A DNA stretch of 64,000 nucleotides, taken from NCBI RefSeq assembly GCF_051857475.1, contig NZ_JBPZGZ010000004.1, positions 186,001 through 250,000 of the forward strand, given 5' to 3'. Positions 36,228 to 43,765 of this stretch are shown here, in pieces (the stretch's first letter is position 1; every line of letters starts with the position of its first letter). The notes under the pieces were generated by a model. The model was given only the letters and a program-made list of their open reading frames with translations, was not told the origin of the DNA and made no database searches. The translations under genes were made by a program, and so were the position numbers. Source of the DNA: Pelomonas sp051857475 (GTDB lineage Bacteria; Pseudomonadota; Gammaproteobacteria; Burkholderiales; Burkholderiaceae_C).

Positions 36228-37934
36228 TCAGTCCACGTGCACCCGATTGCGCCCACCCCGCTTGGCCGCATACAGCGCCTGGTCTGCGCGGTGGAGCAGG
36301 CTGTCGCCCTGGTGCTGCTGCGGCGCGCCGCCGGAGATGCCGACGCTGATGCGCACCAGCAGGCCGGGCGTGATGGCCGCCCAGTCGTGTTCGACGACGG
36401 CCAGGCGCAGGCGTTCGCAGATCTCGGCGGCCTGCTGGGGCGCGATACCCACCAGCACGGCCAGGAACTCCTCGCCGCCGATGCGGGCCATCAGGTCGGC
36501 GCTGCGCAGGCGGTGGCGCAGCAGCTGGGCGAGCTGCTGCAGCACGGCGTCGCCCACGGCGTGGCCGTGGCTGTCGTTGATCTTCTTGAAATGGTCGACA
36601 TCCAGGGCCGCGACGCTGATGACCTGGTTGGCCATGCGCGCGCCCTCGACGAGCAGGGGCAGGGCGAACTCGGCGTGGCGGCGGTTGTGCAGGCCGGTCA
36701 GCACGTCCTCGTGAGCGGCGCGGTCCAGGGCCATGGCGTGTTCGCGCAAACGTGCTTGCTCGGTCTCGAGATGCGCTGCGCGGGCGCGCTCGCGGCGGGC
36801 GTCGGCGGCGGCGCTGTCGGCGCGCGCCTGGGCCTGCTCGACCTGGTCGCGGATCAGGATGACCTCGGTCTGCAGCACCAGGTTGTCGCGCGTGATCTGG
36901 CGGTCCAGGCCGACGAGTTCTTCCAGCCAGCCCAGGGCCTCACGGAACTGGCCGCAGGCCTTGTGGGTTTCGTACAGCGAGCGGATCAGCAGGCGGCGCA
37001 GCTTGGGCGGCGGCTCGGCAGCGGCATGCAGCAGGGCCTCGAGGATGTTGGCGGCCTGCACCGGCTCGCCCTTCAGGCGCAAGAAGACGGCACGCTGGGC
37101 ATCGGCTTCGATGGCCAAGGTGCGATAGCCATGGTCATGGGCCAGGTGGCCGAACTCGTTGAGCAGCGGAAGGGCTTCGTCCAGCAGGCCGCCGGCCAGC
37201 AGCGCATTGACGCGGTTGGACACGGCCACCGCCACCTGGAAGGGGCTGCCCGACTGGCGCGCCAGCACGGTGGCCTGTTCGGCCGTGCGCAGGGCGCTCG
37301 CGATGGCATCCGCCAGCGCGTTGGCATCGCCCAGGGTCTGGGCTTCCTCGACACGGCGCAGCCAGAAATAGGCCAGGTTGTTGTGGCAGGAGAACAGCAC
37401 CTCGGCGCAGTCGGTGCGGGCCGCGATCTCCAGCGCCTGGCCGGCCGAAGCGCAGGCCTGCACGGGGTTCTCCAGGCTGGCGTAGGCGATGCCGACGCGG
37501 TTCAGCGCCCAGGCTTCGCGCACGGGGTCGGCGGCACGGCGTGCGGCGGCCAGGGCCTTCATGCCCGATTCGAGGGCCTCGCGACCCATCAGCAACTGGC
37601 CGAAGACATAGCACTGGCTGGTCAGCGCATCGGCCAGCAGGCCGTCATCGTGGAGACGCTCGGCCAGGGCCAGGGCTTCGGTCGAACAGCGTGCGCTCGC
37701 GGTGAGCTTGCCGACACGCGGGTATTGGTGGGCCAGCAGGGCCAGCGTCTGGGCGCGCCGGCGCAGCTCGGTCGGCGGGCAGCCCAGCAGCAATTGCTCC
37801 AGGGCCTCACTGGACGCCTGGTAGCCCCCGGCGGCCGCGCGCTGGCGTGCGGCGGCAAAGGCAGCATCGAAGACGACGGTGTCGAAACCGTGGTCTTCAG
37901 CTGGCCGGGCGGGGAGTTCGAGCAGCGCTGGCAT
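36228..37934 (-). CDS. TPR-containing GGDEF diguanylate cyclase
   Basis: Makes cyclic di-GMP from GTP. About 568 residues when started at 37934 (MPALLELPARPAED); longer frames would run into the divergent DUF429 gene. Residues about 40-370 form TPR-like helical repeats (EALALAERLHDDG, ALNRVGIAYASLENP), then a coiled coil rich in A, R and E, and a C-terminal GGDEF domain (DVLTGLHNRRHAE, DVDHFKKINDSHGHAVGD, active-site RIGGEEFL). No membrane segments, so a cytoplasmic enzyme activated by a partner or ligand of the TPR part. No RxxD inhibitory site noticed before the active site. Confidence 0.88.
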   Translation of the reverse strand: MPALLELPARPAEDHGFDTVVFDAAFAAARQRAAAGGYQASSEALEQLLLGCPPTELRRRAQTLALLAHQYPRVGKLTASARCSTEALALAERLHDDGLLADALTSQCYVFGQLLMGREALESGMKALAAARRAADPVREAWALNRVGIAYASLENPVQACASAGQALEIAARTDCAEVLFSCHNNLAYFWLRRVEEAQTLGDANALADAIASALRTAEQATVLARQSGSPFQVAVAVSNRVNALLAGGLLDEALPLLNEFGHLAHDHGYRTLAIEADAQRAVFLRLKGEPVQAANILEALLHAAAEPPPKLRRLLIRSLYETHKACGQFREALGWLEELVGLDRQITRDNLVLQTEVILIRDQVEQAQARADSAAADARRERARAAHLETEQARLREHAMALDRAAHEDVLTGLHNRRHAEFALPLLVEGARMANQVISVAALDVDHFKKINDSHGHAVGDAVLQQLAQLLRHRLRSADLMARIGGEEFLAVLVGIAPQQAAEICERLRLAVVEHDWAAITPGLLVRISVGISGGAPQQHQGDSLLHRADQALYAAKRGGRNRVHVD

Positions 37935-37971
37935 GAATCGGTCGATTCTGCCTAGGCCCAGAATGCCGGCC

Positions 37972-38784
37972 ATGACGGACATCGCTGTTTTCGGGGTCGA
38001 CTTCACGAGTGCGCCTCGCCGCGCCAAGCCAATTTGCATTGCTGCGGGCCAGCGCCACGGGACTGTCGTGCGCCTGACGGGATTGGTAGCGCTACACAGC
38101 CTGGAAGCCTTCTCGGAGTGGCTGCAAACGCCCGGACCCTGGGTGGCCGGCTTCGACCTGCCTTTCGGCCTGCCGCGCGAGCTGGTCGAGCATCTCGGCT
38201 GGCCGACCGACTATGCGGCCCTGATGGCGCATTACGCCAGCCTGAGCCGCGAGGACATCCGCCAGCGTTTTGCCGCCTTCTGCGATGCGCGGCCGGCCGG
38301 CTCCAAGTTCGCCCACCGCGCCTGCGACGGGCCGGCCGGTGCCAGCCCGAGCATGAAATGGGTCAACCCGCCGGTGGCCTGGATGCTGCACGCCGGCGTG
38401 CCGCGGCTGATTGCGGCGGGCGTGCATCTGCCGGGTCATCTGGATGGCGACACCGGCCGCATCGCGCTGGAGGCCTATCCGGGCCTGCTGGCCCGCGAGC
38501 TGATTGGCCGCCGTTCCTACAAGAGCGACACCAAGGCGGCGCAGACGCCGGAGCGCTTGATTGCGCGCAAGGACATCGTCGATGCGCTGGAGCAGGGCCG
38601 CACGCGCCTGGGCTTGCGACTCAAGCTCAGCCATGCCCAGCGCGACGAGCTGGTGGCCGATGCAAGCGGCGACCGCCTGGACGCCGTGCTCGCCATGGTG
38701 CAGGCCGCCTGGGCCGCGACACAGCCACGCCATGGCTGGCCGCAGGCTGTCGATCCGCTCGAGGGATGGATCGTCAGCGCCTGA
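37972..38784 (+). CDS. DUF429 family protein
   Basis: Protein of 270 residues with an RNase H-like start (FGVDFTSAPRRAKPICIA) and GFDLPFGLPRELV, matching DUF429. Later blocks: EAYPGLLARELIGRRSYKSD and SGDRLDAVLAMVQAAWA, which carry the conserved acidic residues. Biochemical role not established for the family; a nuclease-like fold is suggested only by its sequence pattern. Start at 37972 (MTDIAVFG), 37 bp from the divergent cyclase gene. Confidence 0.78.
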   Translation: MTDIAVFGVDFTSAPRRAKPICIAAGQRHGTVVRLTGLVALHSLEAFSEWLQTPGPWVAGFDLPFGLPRELVEHLGWPTDYAALMAHYASLSREDIRQRFAAFCDARPAGSKFAHRACDGPAGASPSMKWVNPPVAWMLHAGVPRLIAAGVHLPGHLDGDTGRIALEAYPGLLARELIGRRSYKSDTKAAQTPERLIARKDIVDALEQGRTRLGLRLKLSHAQRDELVADASGDRLDAVLAMVQAAWAATQPRHGWPQAVDPLEGWIVSA

Positions 38785-38804
38785 GCACGGCATCATCCGG
38801 CGCC

Positions 38805-39395
38805 ATGAAAATCCACCGACTCCTGCTGACCGCCCTGCTGCCGCTGGCGCTGATGAAGCCCGCATCGGCGGCCGATGTCGGCCTCACCATCAAGCTCGCC
38901 CACGACAGCGAACGCGAGCGCCAGACCCAGGCCCAACTCGAACGCCTGCTGCAGAGCTACGACGTCTCGCGCTGGGTGCACACGCGCGACATCGTCATCG
39001 ACGAGGAAGAGATCCCGCACAGCCACCCTGTGCTGACCCTGCATGCGCGCCATCTGAAGGACGACGACCTGCTGCTGTCGACCTTTGTTCATGAGCAGAC
39101 GCATCGCATGCTGGACGAGCATCCGGCCGAGCATGCCGCCGCCGTGCGCGAGCTGAAGAAGCTGTATCCGCGCATTCCCACCGGCTACCCCGAGGGCTCG
39201 GACAGTGCCGAGGTCAACTACGACCACCTGATCATCATCTACACCGAGTACCGCGCCGACCAGCGCCTGATGGGCGAGCTGCGCGCCCGGGCCGTCATGG
39301 AGTTCTTCGCCCACGACCACTACCGCTGGCTCTACCGCGAAGTGCTGCGCGACCCTGAGAAGGTGGGGCGTATCGTCAAGGCCCATCACCTTTGA
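38805..39395 (+). CDS. Exported HExxH protein, predicted metallopeptidase-like
   Basis: Protein of 196 residues with a signal peptide (LLLTALLPLALMKPASA) and a zinc-binding motif H96-E-Q-T-H100 in TFVHEQTHRML. Further acidic residues follow in IIYTEYRADQRL, where a third ligand might be. Not assigned to a named family. It lies 20 bp after the DUF429 gene and 4 bp before a second HExxH protein, so the two may act together in the periplasm. Catalytic activity is not shown. Confidence 0.65.
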   Translation: MKIHRLLLTALLPLALMKPASAADVGLTIKLAHDSERERQTQAQLERLLQSYDVSRWVHTRDIVIDEEEIPHSHPVLTLHARHLKDDDLLLSTFVHEQTHRMLDEHPAEHAAAVRELKKLYPRIPTGYPEGSDSAEVNYDHLIIIYTEYRADQRLMGELRARAVMEFFAHDHYRWLYREVLRDPEKVGRIVKAHHL

Positions 39396-39399
39396 CGCC

Positions 39400-40293
39400 A
39401 TGAAGCGACGCCAGGTCTGCGCGAGCGCGCTGTTCGGACTGCTGCCCTGGCCGGCGCGAGCGGATGCCCTGCGCCTGCCCTCGGGCGAAGTGGTGCTTAA
39501 GCTGGACGGCGACTTTCCCGCCGACACGCGGCGCGAGATCGATGTCTGGGTCACACGCAGCGTCGCAGCCCTGGTGGGGTATTTTGGCCGCCAGCCGCAG
39601 CCGCGCATCGAGTTGCGCCTGCGGGCGGCGCCGGGTGAAGGCGTCAGCGGCGGTTGGACGGACGTCGATCCCGCTCCCTTTGTCGGCATGCGTGTGGGAC
39701 GGCAGACCTCGGCCGCACGCTTCCTGGACGACTGGGTGCTGGTGCACGAGCTCGTGCATCTGAGCGTGCCCAATCTGCCGCGCGCCCACAACTGGCTCCA
39801 CGAAGGCCTGGCCACTTATGTCGAGACGGTGGCGCGGGCGCGCGCCGGCATCACGCCTTTCACGCAACTCTGGGGCGAGCTGGCAAGAGGCATGCCGCAA
39901 GGCCAGCCCGCTCGCGGCGACGCGGGCCTGGACGGCACGCGCAGCTGGGGCCGCCTCTACTGGGGCGGCGCCATCTTCTGCCTGCAGGCCGACGTGCGCA
40001 TGTTGCGCGCCAGCGGTGGCCGCTCGGGGCTGCGCCAGGCCTTGCAGGGGGTGCAGGCCGCGGGCGGGCATTACGGGCAGGACTGGAGCGTGACGCGGCT
40101 GTTGGCCGTGGCCGATGCCGCCGTCGGCCAGACGGTGCTGAGCGATCTCTATCGCGACGCGAAGGACACGGCCATGGCGGTGGATCTTGATGCGCTGTGG
40201 CGGGAACTGGGCGTGGTGGTCCGTGGCGACAACGTGAGCTTCGACGACACAGCGCCGGGGGCAGCGATGCGGCGCGCCATCGAAGGTCGCTAG
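39400..40293 (+). CDS. Exported gluzincin-type metallopeptidase-like protein
   Basis: Protein of 297 residues with an N-terminal twin-arginine-like or Sec signal (MKRRQVCASALFGLLPWPARA). Zinc site H116-E-L-V-H120 with third ligand candidate E135 in NWLHEGLATYVE, the HExxH...WLxEG layout of M1/M61-type gluzincins. The fold is otherwise short for those families. Forms a pair with the preceding HExxH gene; its 3' end overlaps the convergent anti-sigma gene by 4 bp. Confidence 0.7.
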   Translation: MKRRQVCASALFGLLPWPARADALRLPSGEVVLKLDGDFPADTRREIDVWVTRSVAALVGYFGRQPQPRIELRLRAAPGEGVSGGWTDVDPAPFVGMRVGRQTSAARFLDDWVLVHELVHLSVPNLPRAHNWLHEGLATYVETVARARAGITPFTQLWGELARGMPQGQPARGDAGLDGTRSWGRLYWGGAIFCLQADVRMLRASGGRSGLRQALQGVQAAGGHYGQDWSVTRLLAVADAAVGQTVLSDLYRDAKDTAMAVDLDALWRELGVVVRGDNVSFDDTAPGAAMRRAIEGR

Positions 40294-40955
40294 TGCGCCG
40301 CCGCCGCGCGCCAGGCCGCGGCAAAGCGTTCCAGCTCCGTAACGTCGACGTCCGACACGGCCCAGTACTGCATGGCCCCGTCGCTCCAGTGCACGAGATT
40401 GAAGCCGCGGCGCTGCAGCTTCTCTTCGGCGACGCTGCGGTCCACCGGCCATTGGTAGAGGTCGATCTTGTGCAGCCTGACCTGGTAGGCCAGGGCCGCG
40501 GTTGGCCGCCCCTGGACGGCCTGTACGCGGCCACCTAGCAGGACGAAACCCTGCTCGTGCAGCGGCTCGACGAGCACCGTGGGCGCGTAGTCCAGCCGGC
40601 CCTGGAACCAGGGCTTGACGGTGTGGCGGTCGCTGGACGCGACCTCAAACAGCGGGCCGACCTGCAGGGCGCGCACATGGGCGGCGACGAGATCGTCGGG
40701 CAGCTGGCCTTCGGGGGCCCGCAGCATCAGCATCGTCAGCAGCACGCCCAGGGCCAGGCCACCGGCACCCGCGAAGGCCGGGTGGATGCGCACGAGGCTG
40801 GCGAGGCGCTCGCGCCAGCGCGGTTTTGCCGGCGGTGCTTCCTGGGCGGCCGCCTGCAGCGTCATCTGCGTGCGCACCCGGGCGCGCAGGGCCTCGTCCG
40901 CCGGATGGCGGCTGGCGTGCTGCTGCAGCAGGCGGGAGAGATCGTCGTCGTTCAT
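40290..40955 (-). CDS. Transmembrane anti-sigma factor
   Basis: Protein of 221 residues. The N-terminal cytoplasmic part (DDLSRLLQQHASRHPADEALRARV) resembles sigma-binding anti-sigma domains, followed by one membrane helix (FAGAGGLALGVLLTMLML, about 60-78) and a periplasmic C-terminal domain. It starts 1 bp inside the sigma stop (TGATG), a typical coupling of anti-sigma to sigma. Should hold the ECF sigma factor at the membrane until a periplasmic signal releases it. No CHCC zinc motif seen. Confidence 0.8.
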   Translation of the reverse strand: MNDDDLSRLLQQHASRHPADEALRARVRTQMTLQAAAQEAPPAKPRWRERLASLVRIHPAFAGAGGLALGVLLTMLMLRAPEGQLPDDLVAAHVRALQVGPLFEVASSDRHTVKPWFQGRLDYAPTVLVEPLHEQGFVLLGGRVQAVQGRPTAALAYQVRLHKIDLYQWPVDRSVAEEKLQRRGFNLVHWSDGAMQYWAVSDVDVTELERFAAAWRAAAAH

Positions 40956-41485
40956 CAGGGCAGGCCTGCCAGGCTGAGCTGGCGCTTGAGTTGAGCACGG
41001 GCACGGGACAGCCGCGACATCACGGTGCCGATGGGAATGCCGGCGATCTGCGCGATGTCACGGTAATCCAGGCCTTCGAGTTCACGCAGCACGATGACCT
41101 CGCGCATCGGCGGGCTGAGGGCTCGCAGTGCGGCGTCGACCAGCGTGCGCTCACGCTGGGCCCCCAATGCCGTCAGCGGGTCGGGCATGGGGCTGGGCGA
41201 GCGGGCCTCGAGCTGGTCCCAGGCGTCTTCGTCCAGCAGCGTCACATCGGAGCGGCCGCGCTCGCGGGCCAGGGCCGTGAAGCAGGCGTTGCGCACGATG
41301 CCGAGGAACCAGGGCTTGGCATCCTCGTTCGCGCGCAGCGAGCCGAAATAGCGGAAGGCGCGCAATGCGGCCTCCTGCACCGCGTCCTCGGCGGCGGCCG
41401 CATCGCGCAGCAGCCAGCGTGCCAGGTTGTGGGCGGCGTCGAGCAGCGGCAGCACGGCGGCCTCGAAGCGGCGGGCGTCGGTCAT
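40955..41485 (-). CDS. ECF-family RNA polymerase sigma factor
   Basis: Extracytoplasmic-function sigma factor of 176 residues with region 2 (ARWLLRDAAAAEDAVQEAALRAFRYF, KPWFLGIVRNAC) and region 4 (LSPPMREVIVLRELEGLDYRDIAQIAGIPIGTVMSRLSRARAQLKR). It is coupled by overlaps to the anti-sigma gene downstream and the cupredoxin gene upstream. The two matched promoter sequences upstream of the operon (43150-43178 and 42732-42760) are likely its targets, giving autoregulation. Confidence 0.9.
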   Translation of the reverse strand: MTDARRFEAAVLPLLDAAHNLARWLLRDAAAAEDAVQEAALRAFRYFGSLRANEDAKPWFLGIVRNACFTALARERGRSDVTLLDEDAWDQLEARSPSPMPDPLTALGAQRERTLVDAALRALSPPMREVIVLRELEGLDYRDIAQIAGIPIGTVMSRLSRARAQLKRQLSLAGLP

Positions 41486-41829
41486 GTCACTGTGAAATGC
41501 CCGTCCATGCCTTCATGGCCGTCGCCGCAGAAGTTGTCGCACAGGAAGGCGAGTCGCCCGGGGGCTTTGGGCGTGAGGGCGAGGCGGGTGACGCGGCCGG
41601 GCATGAGGTCGGTGCGCAGGTCCAGGTCGGGCACGAAGAAGCCGTGCGCGAAGTCCAGGGAGCGTATCAGCAGCACGACGGGCTCGCCGGCCTTCAGCGG
41701 GATCTCGGCCGGCGTGAACTTGAAGCGCTGGGCCGTGATCTCGATCTCGCGCGGGGCCTGGGCGCGGGCGGCCGTGAAGGCCACGCCGGCGCCGGCCGCG
41801 CCGATCAACAGCAGGTGGCGGCGCTTCAT
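41482..41829 (-). CDS. CuA-type cupredoxin, exported
   Basis: Protein of 115 residues. A signal region MKRRHLLLIGAAGAGVAFTAARA with twin arginines precedes a cupredoxin fold. The metal ligands match the CuA centre of cytochrome oxidase subunit II: H62 in DFAHGF and C97-x3-C101-x3-H105-x2-M108 in LCDNFCGDGHEGM. Probably a binuclear copper electron carrier or copper sensor in the periplasm. Overlaps both neighbours by 4 bp (phosphoesterase upstream, sigma factor downstream). Pairing with a cytochrome c in the same operon suggests electron transfer. Confidence 0.82.
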   Translation of the reverse strand: MKRRHLLLIGAAGAGVAFTAARAQAPREIEITAQRFKFTPAEIPLKAGEPVVLLIRSLDFAHGFFVPDLDLRTDLMPGRVTRLALTPKAPGRLAFLCDNFCGDGHEGMDGHFTVT

Positions 41830-42698
41830 GCGGTGCCCACGCCATGCTCGATGCGCTCGGCCTTGGCGCCTTCGACGTCCACCTCGCGCCAGCCCAGGCC
41901 GCGGTAGGGCGCGGCGGGGTCCCAGGGCAGGGCGGTCGGCTTCTCGGCCGTGCCGGGAGCGGGCAGCGGGAAGATCAGCGAGCGCGCCGAGTGGTGGGCG
42001 ATATGGCCCGTCATCTGGTGGTGCTCCTGGTGGATGTGGCCGTAGAAGACAGTCACGCTCTTGTGCGGCATCAGCAGGGCCAGGGCCTGGTCGCCGTCGC
42101 GCGTGTGCCAGTCCCACTTGGGCACCAGCGGGAACAGCGGGCGATGGGCCAGCACGACAAGGGGCGCGTTCGGGTCCAGCTTGGCGAGTTCGGCCTGCAT
42201 CCAGGCGAGCTGTTCGGCGCCCAGCGTCGTGCCGCGGTCGGACACGTTGTCCAGGGCCATGAAGTGCAAGCCCTTGTGATCGAAGCGGTAGTAGGTCTCC
42301 CCGAACATCTCCTTGAAGGCCGCGCCACGGTCCAGCGAGGCATCGTGCTCGCCGGGCATGAAGCGCACGGTCTTGACCTTGAGTTCGCCGACGATCTGCT
42401 TGAACTCGGCCATGCGGCGGCGGCGCTCGGCGGGGTCGTCGGTGGTGTGGGTCAGGTCGCCGGTGAAGACGACGAAATCCGGCGGCTTGGGCAAGGCGTT
42501 GACGGCCGCGATCGCCTTGGGCAGGGTGCCGCGCGCGTCGGGGTTGGGCGCGCCCTGGAAACCCCAGTGGGTGTCGGAAAGCTGAACGAAATAGAACTCG
42601 TCCGACGGCTTGCCGGCGGTGGCGCAGCCGGTCAGGGCACCCGAGAAGATGGCGCCGCCGCCCAGGCCGGCGAGGTGGAGGAAGTCGCGTCGCTGCAT
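41826..42698 (-). CDS. Tat-exported calcineurin-like metallophosphoesterase
   Basis: Protein of 290 residues with a twin-arginine signal (MQRRDFLHLAG) and a possible lipobox (ALTGC). The two-metal site is complete: SDTHW, GDLTH, GEHDAS (variant of GNH), LAHRPL and YGHIHQEHH. The substrate (phosphomonoester, diester or nucleotide) is unknown. A promoter-like element with the spacing of that before the cytochrome gene lies 34 bp upstream, so it can be transcribed on its own by the same sigma factor. Confidence 0.85.
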   Translation of the reverse strand: MQRRDFLHLAGLGGGAIFSGALTGCATAGKPSDEFYFVQLSDTHWGFQGAPNPDARGTLPKAIAAVNALPKPPDFVVFTGDLTHTTDDPAERRRRMAEFKQIVGELKVKTVRFMPGEHDASLDRGAAFKEMFGETYYRFDHKGLHFMALDNVSDRGTTLGAEQLAWMQAELAKLDPNAPLVVLAHRPLFPLVPKWDWHTRDGDQALALLMPHKSVTVFYGHIHQEHHQMTGHIAHHSARSLIFPLPAPGTAEKPTALPWDPAAPYRGLGWREVDVEGAKAERIEHGVGTA

Positions 42699-42731
42699 GG
42701 CATTCGCTCGCGTGGAAGTGGTGACCTCATG

Positions 42732-42760
42732 CGATACCCGCCGTCGCTTCGGTTTATTCC
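42732..42760 (-). promoter_or_regulatory. ECF-type promoter before the metallophosphoesterase
   Basis: GGAATAAACCG (42760-42750), 10 bp, then GGGTATCG (42739-42732). Same elements and spacing as 43150-43178. It overlaps the stop codon of the cytochrome c gene and ends 33 bp before the phosphoesterase start. Confidence 0.65.
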
Positions 42761-43125
42761 TTGTTTTTTGCGAGGGTACGCAAAAAGGCGATCACGTCGG
42801 CGCGCTCGCCGGCGTCGGACAGGTTGACGCCCATGGCCTGGCCCGGCACCAGGGCCTCCGGGTCGGCCAGCCAGCGGTCGAGGTTGGCCTCGGTCCAGGT
42901 GAGGCCGGAGCGCTTCAGCGCGGCCGAGTAGTTCGCGAAGCCCTTGGCCGTGCCGGCCAGGCGCCCGAACACGCCGCGGTGCGCGGGGCCGACGCCATTG
43001 AAGTCCACGGAGTGGCAGGCGGCGCAGCGGGCCTGGTAGAGGGCCTGGCCGCGGACAGGGTCGGCGGCGTGGGCGCTGGGGATGAACTGGGTCAGGAACA
43101 GCAGGCCGATAGCGGTCTTGAGCAT
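42754..43125 (-). CDS. Exported cytochrome c
   Basis: Small class I cytochrome c of 123 residues. Signal peptide (AIGLLFLTQFIPSAHA), one haem site C34-A-A-C-H38, and an axial methionine candidate in VPGQAMGV. Periplasmic electron carrier. First gene of the set cytochrome, phosphoesterase, cupredoxin, sigma, anti-sigma; a matched promoter lies 24 bp before its start. Confidence 0.88.
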   Translation of the reverse strand: MLKTAIGLLFLTQFIPSAHAADPVRGQALYQARCAACHSVDFNGVGPAHRGVFGRLAGTAKGFANYSAALKRSGLTWTEANLDRWLADPEALVPGQAMGVNLSDAGERADVIAFLRTLAKNKE

Positions 43126-43149
43126 GGAGTCTCTCCGGGTGGTGGAGGT

Positions 43150-43178
43150 CCATACCCGGCCGTGCCCCGGTTTATTCC
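43150..43178 (-). promoter_or_regulatory. ECF-type promoter before the cytochrome c gene
   Basis: GGAATAAACCG (43178-43168), 10 bp, then GGGTATGG (43157-43150), ending 24 bp before the start codon. The GGAAT-type -35 is characteristic of ECF sigma promoters. The second copy at 42732-42760 has identical spacing. Confidence 0.7.
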
Positions 43179-43765
43179 GATGCCACCTGCCCCTCGATCG
43201 CCTTGCGCCAGCCACGTTTCTCGATCTTGCGGATGTTGGCGACCGGGGCCAGGGTCGGCAGGTATTCGGCCAGCCAGCGCAGTTCCTGGTCGGCTGGATC
43301 ACCAACGAACTCATCGACCCGGACCAGGTTGCCGTAGCTGCGGCTGTACTTTGACGGCGTGTCGTCGACGGCGACAACGGAGGCGAGGTCGAAACCCTGA
43401 CGCTTGACCTTGCTGAGGTTCTTGATCGTCTTGTAGCCACCCGTGTACGGATCGATGGCCGTGGTGCAGCGCCGGCTCGCCCAGACGAAGCGCAACAGTC
43501 CGGGCGGGAAGATCTTCTGCACGACGATCCGTGCATAGACCTCGCCGGACGCGGTCCACACGGCCAGGTCGAAATGCCGGGCGACCCGTTGGATGAACTC
43601 GTCGAGGTAGGGGCGGCGATAGACGAAATAGGGCCCGAACTGGAAGTCGGCCTCGCGGTCCAGCGCTTGCTCGGTCGCGTGGATCAGCGTCTCGTCCAGG
43701 TCCAGGATGAGGAGCTTGCGGTGCGGTGCAGCCTGGGTCAACGCAAGCCCACCTGCCCCTTCCAC
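43172..43765 (-). CDS. FCP1/SCP-like HAD phosphatase
   Basis: Protein of 197 residues with the HAD/NLI-interacting-factor pattern: LLILDLDETLIHAT (nucleophile and acid Asp of DxDxT), RPYLDEFIQRVARHFDLAVWTAS, and VVAVDDTPSKYSRSYGNLVRV. This group is best known in eukaryotes for removing phosphate from the RNA polymerase II tail, but bacterial copies occur with unknown targets. The start ATG overlaps the upstream amidohydrolase 3' end by 28 bp. Cytoplasmic. Confidence 0.8.
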   Translation of the reverse strand: MEGAGGLALTQAAPHRKLLILDLDETLIHATEQALDREADFQFGPYFVYRRPYLDEFIQRVARHFDLAVWTASGEVYARIVVQKIFPPGLLRFVWASRRCTTAIDPYTGGYKTIKNLSKVKRQGFDLASVVAVDDTPSKYSRSYGNLVRVDEFVGDPADQELRWLAEYLPTLAPVANIRKIEKRGWRKAIEGQVASE

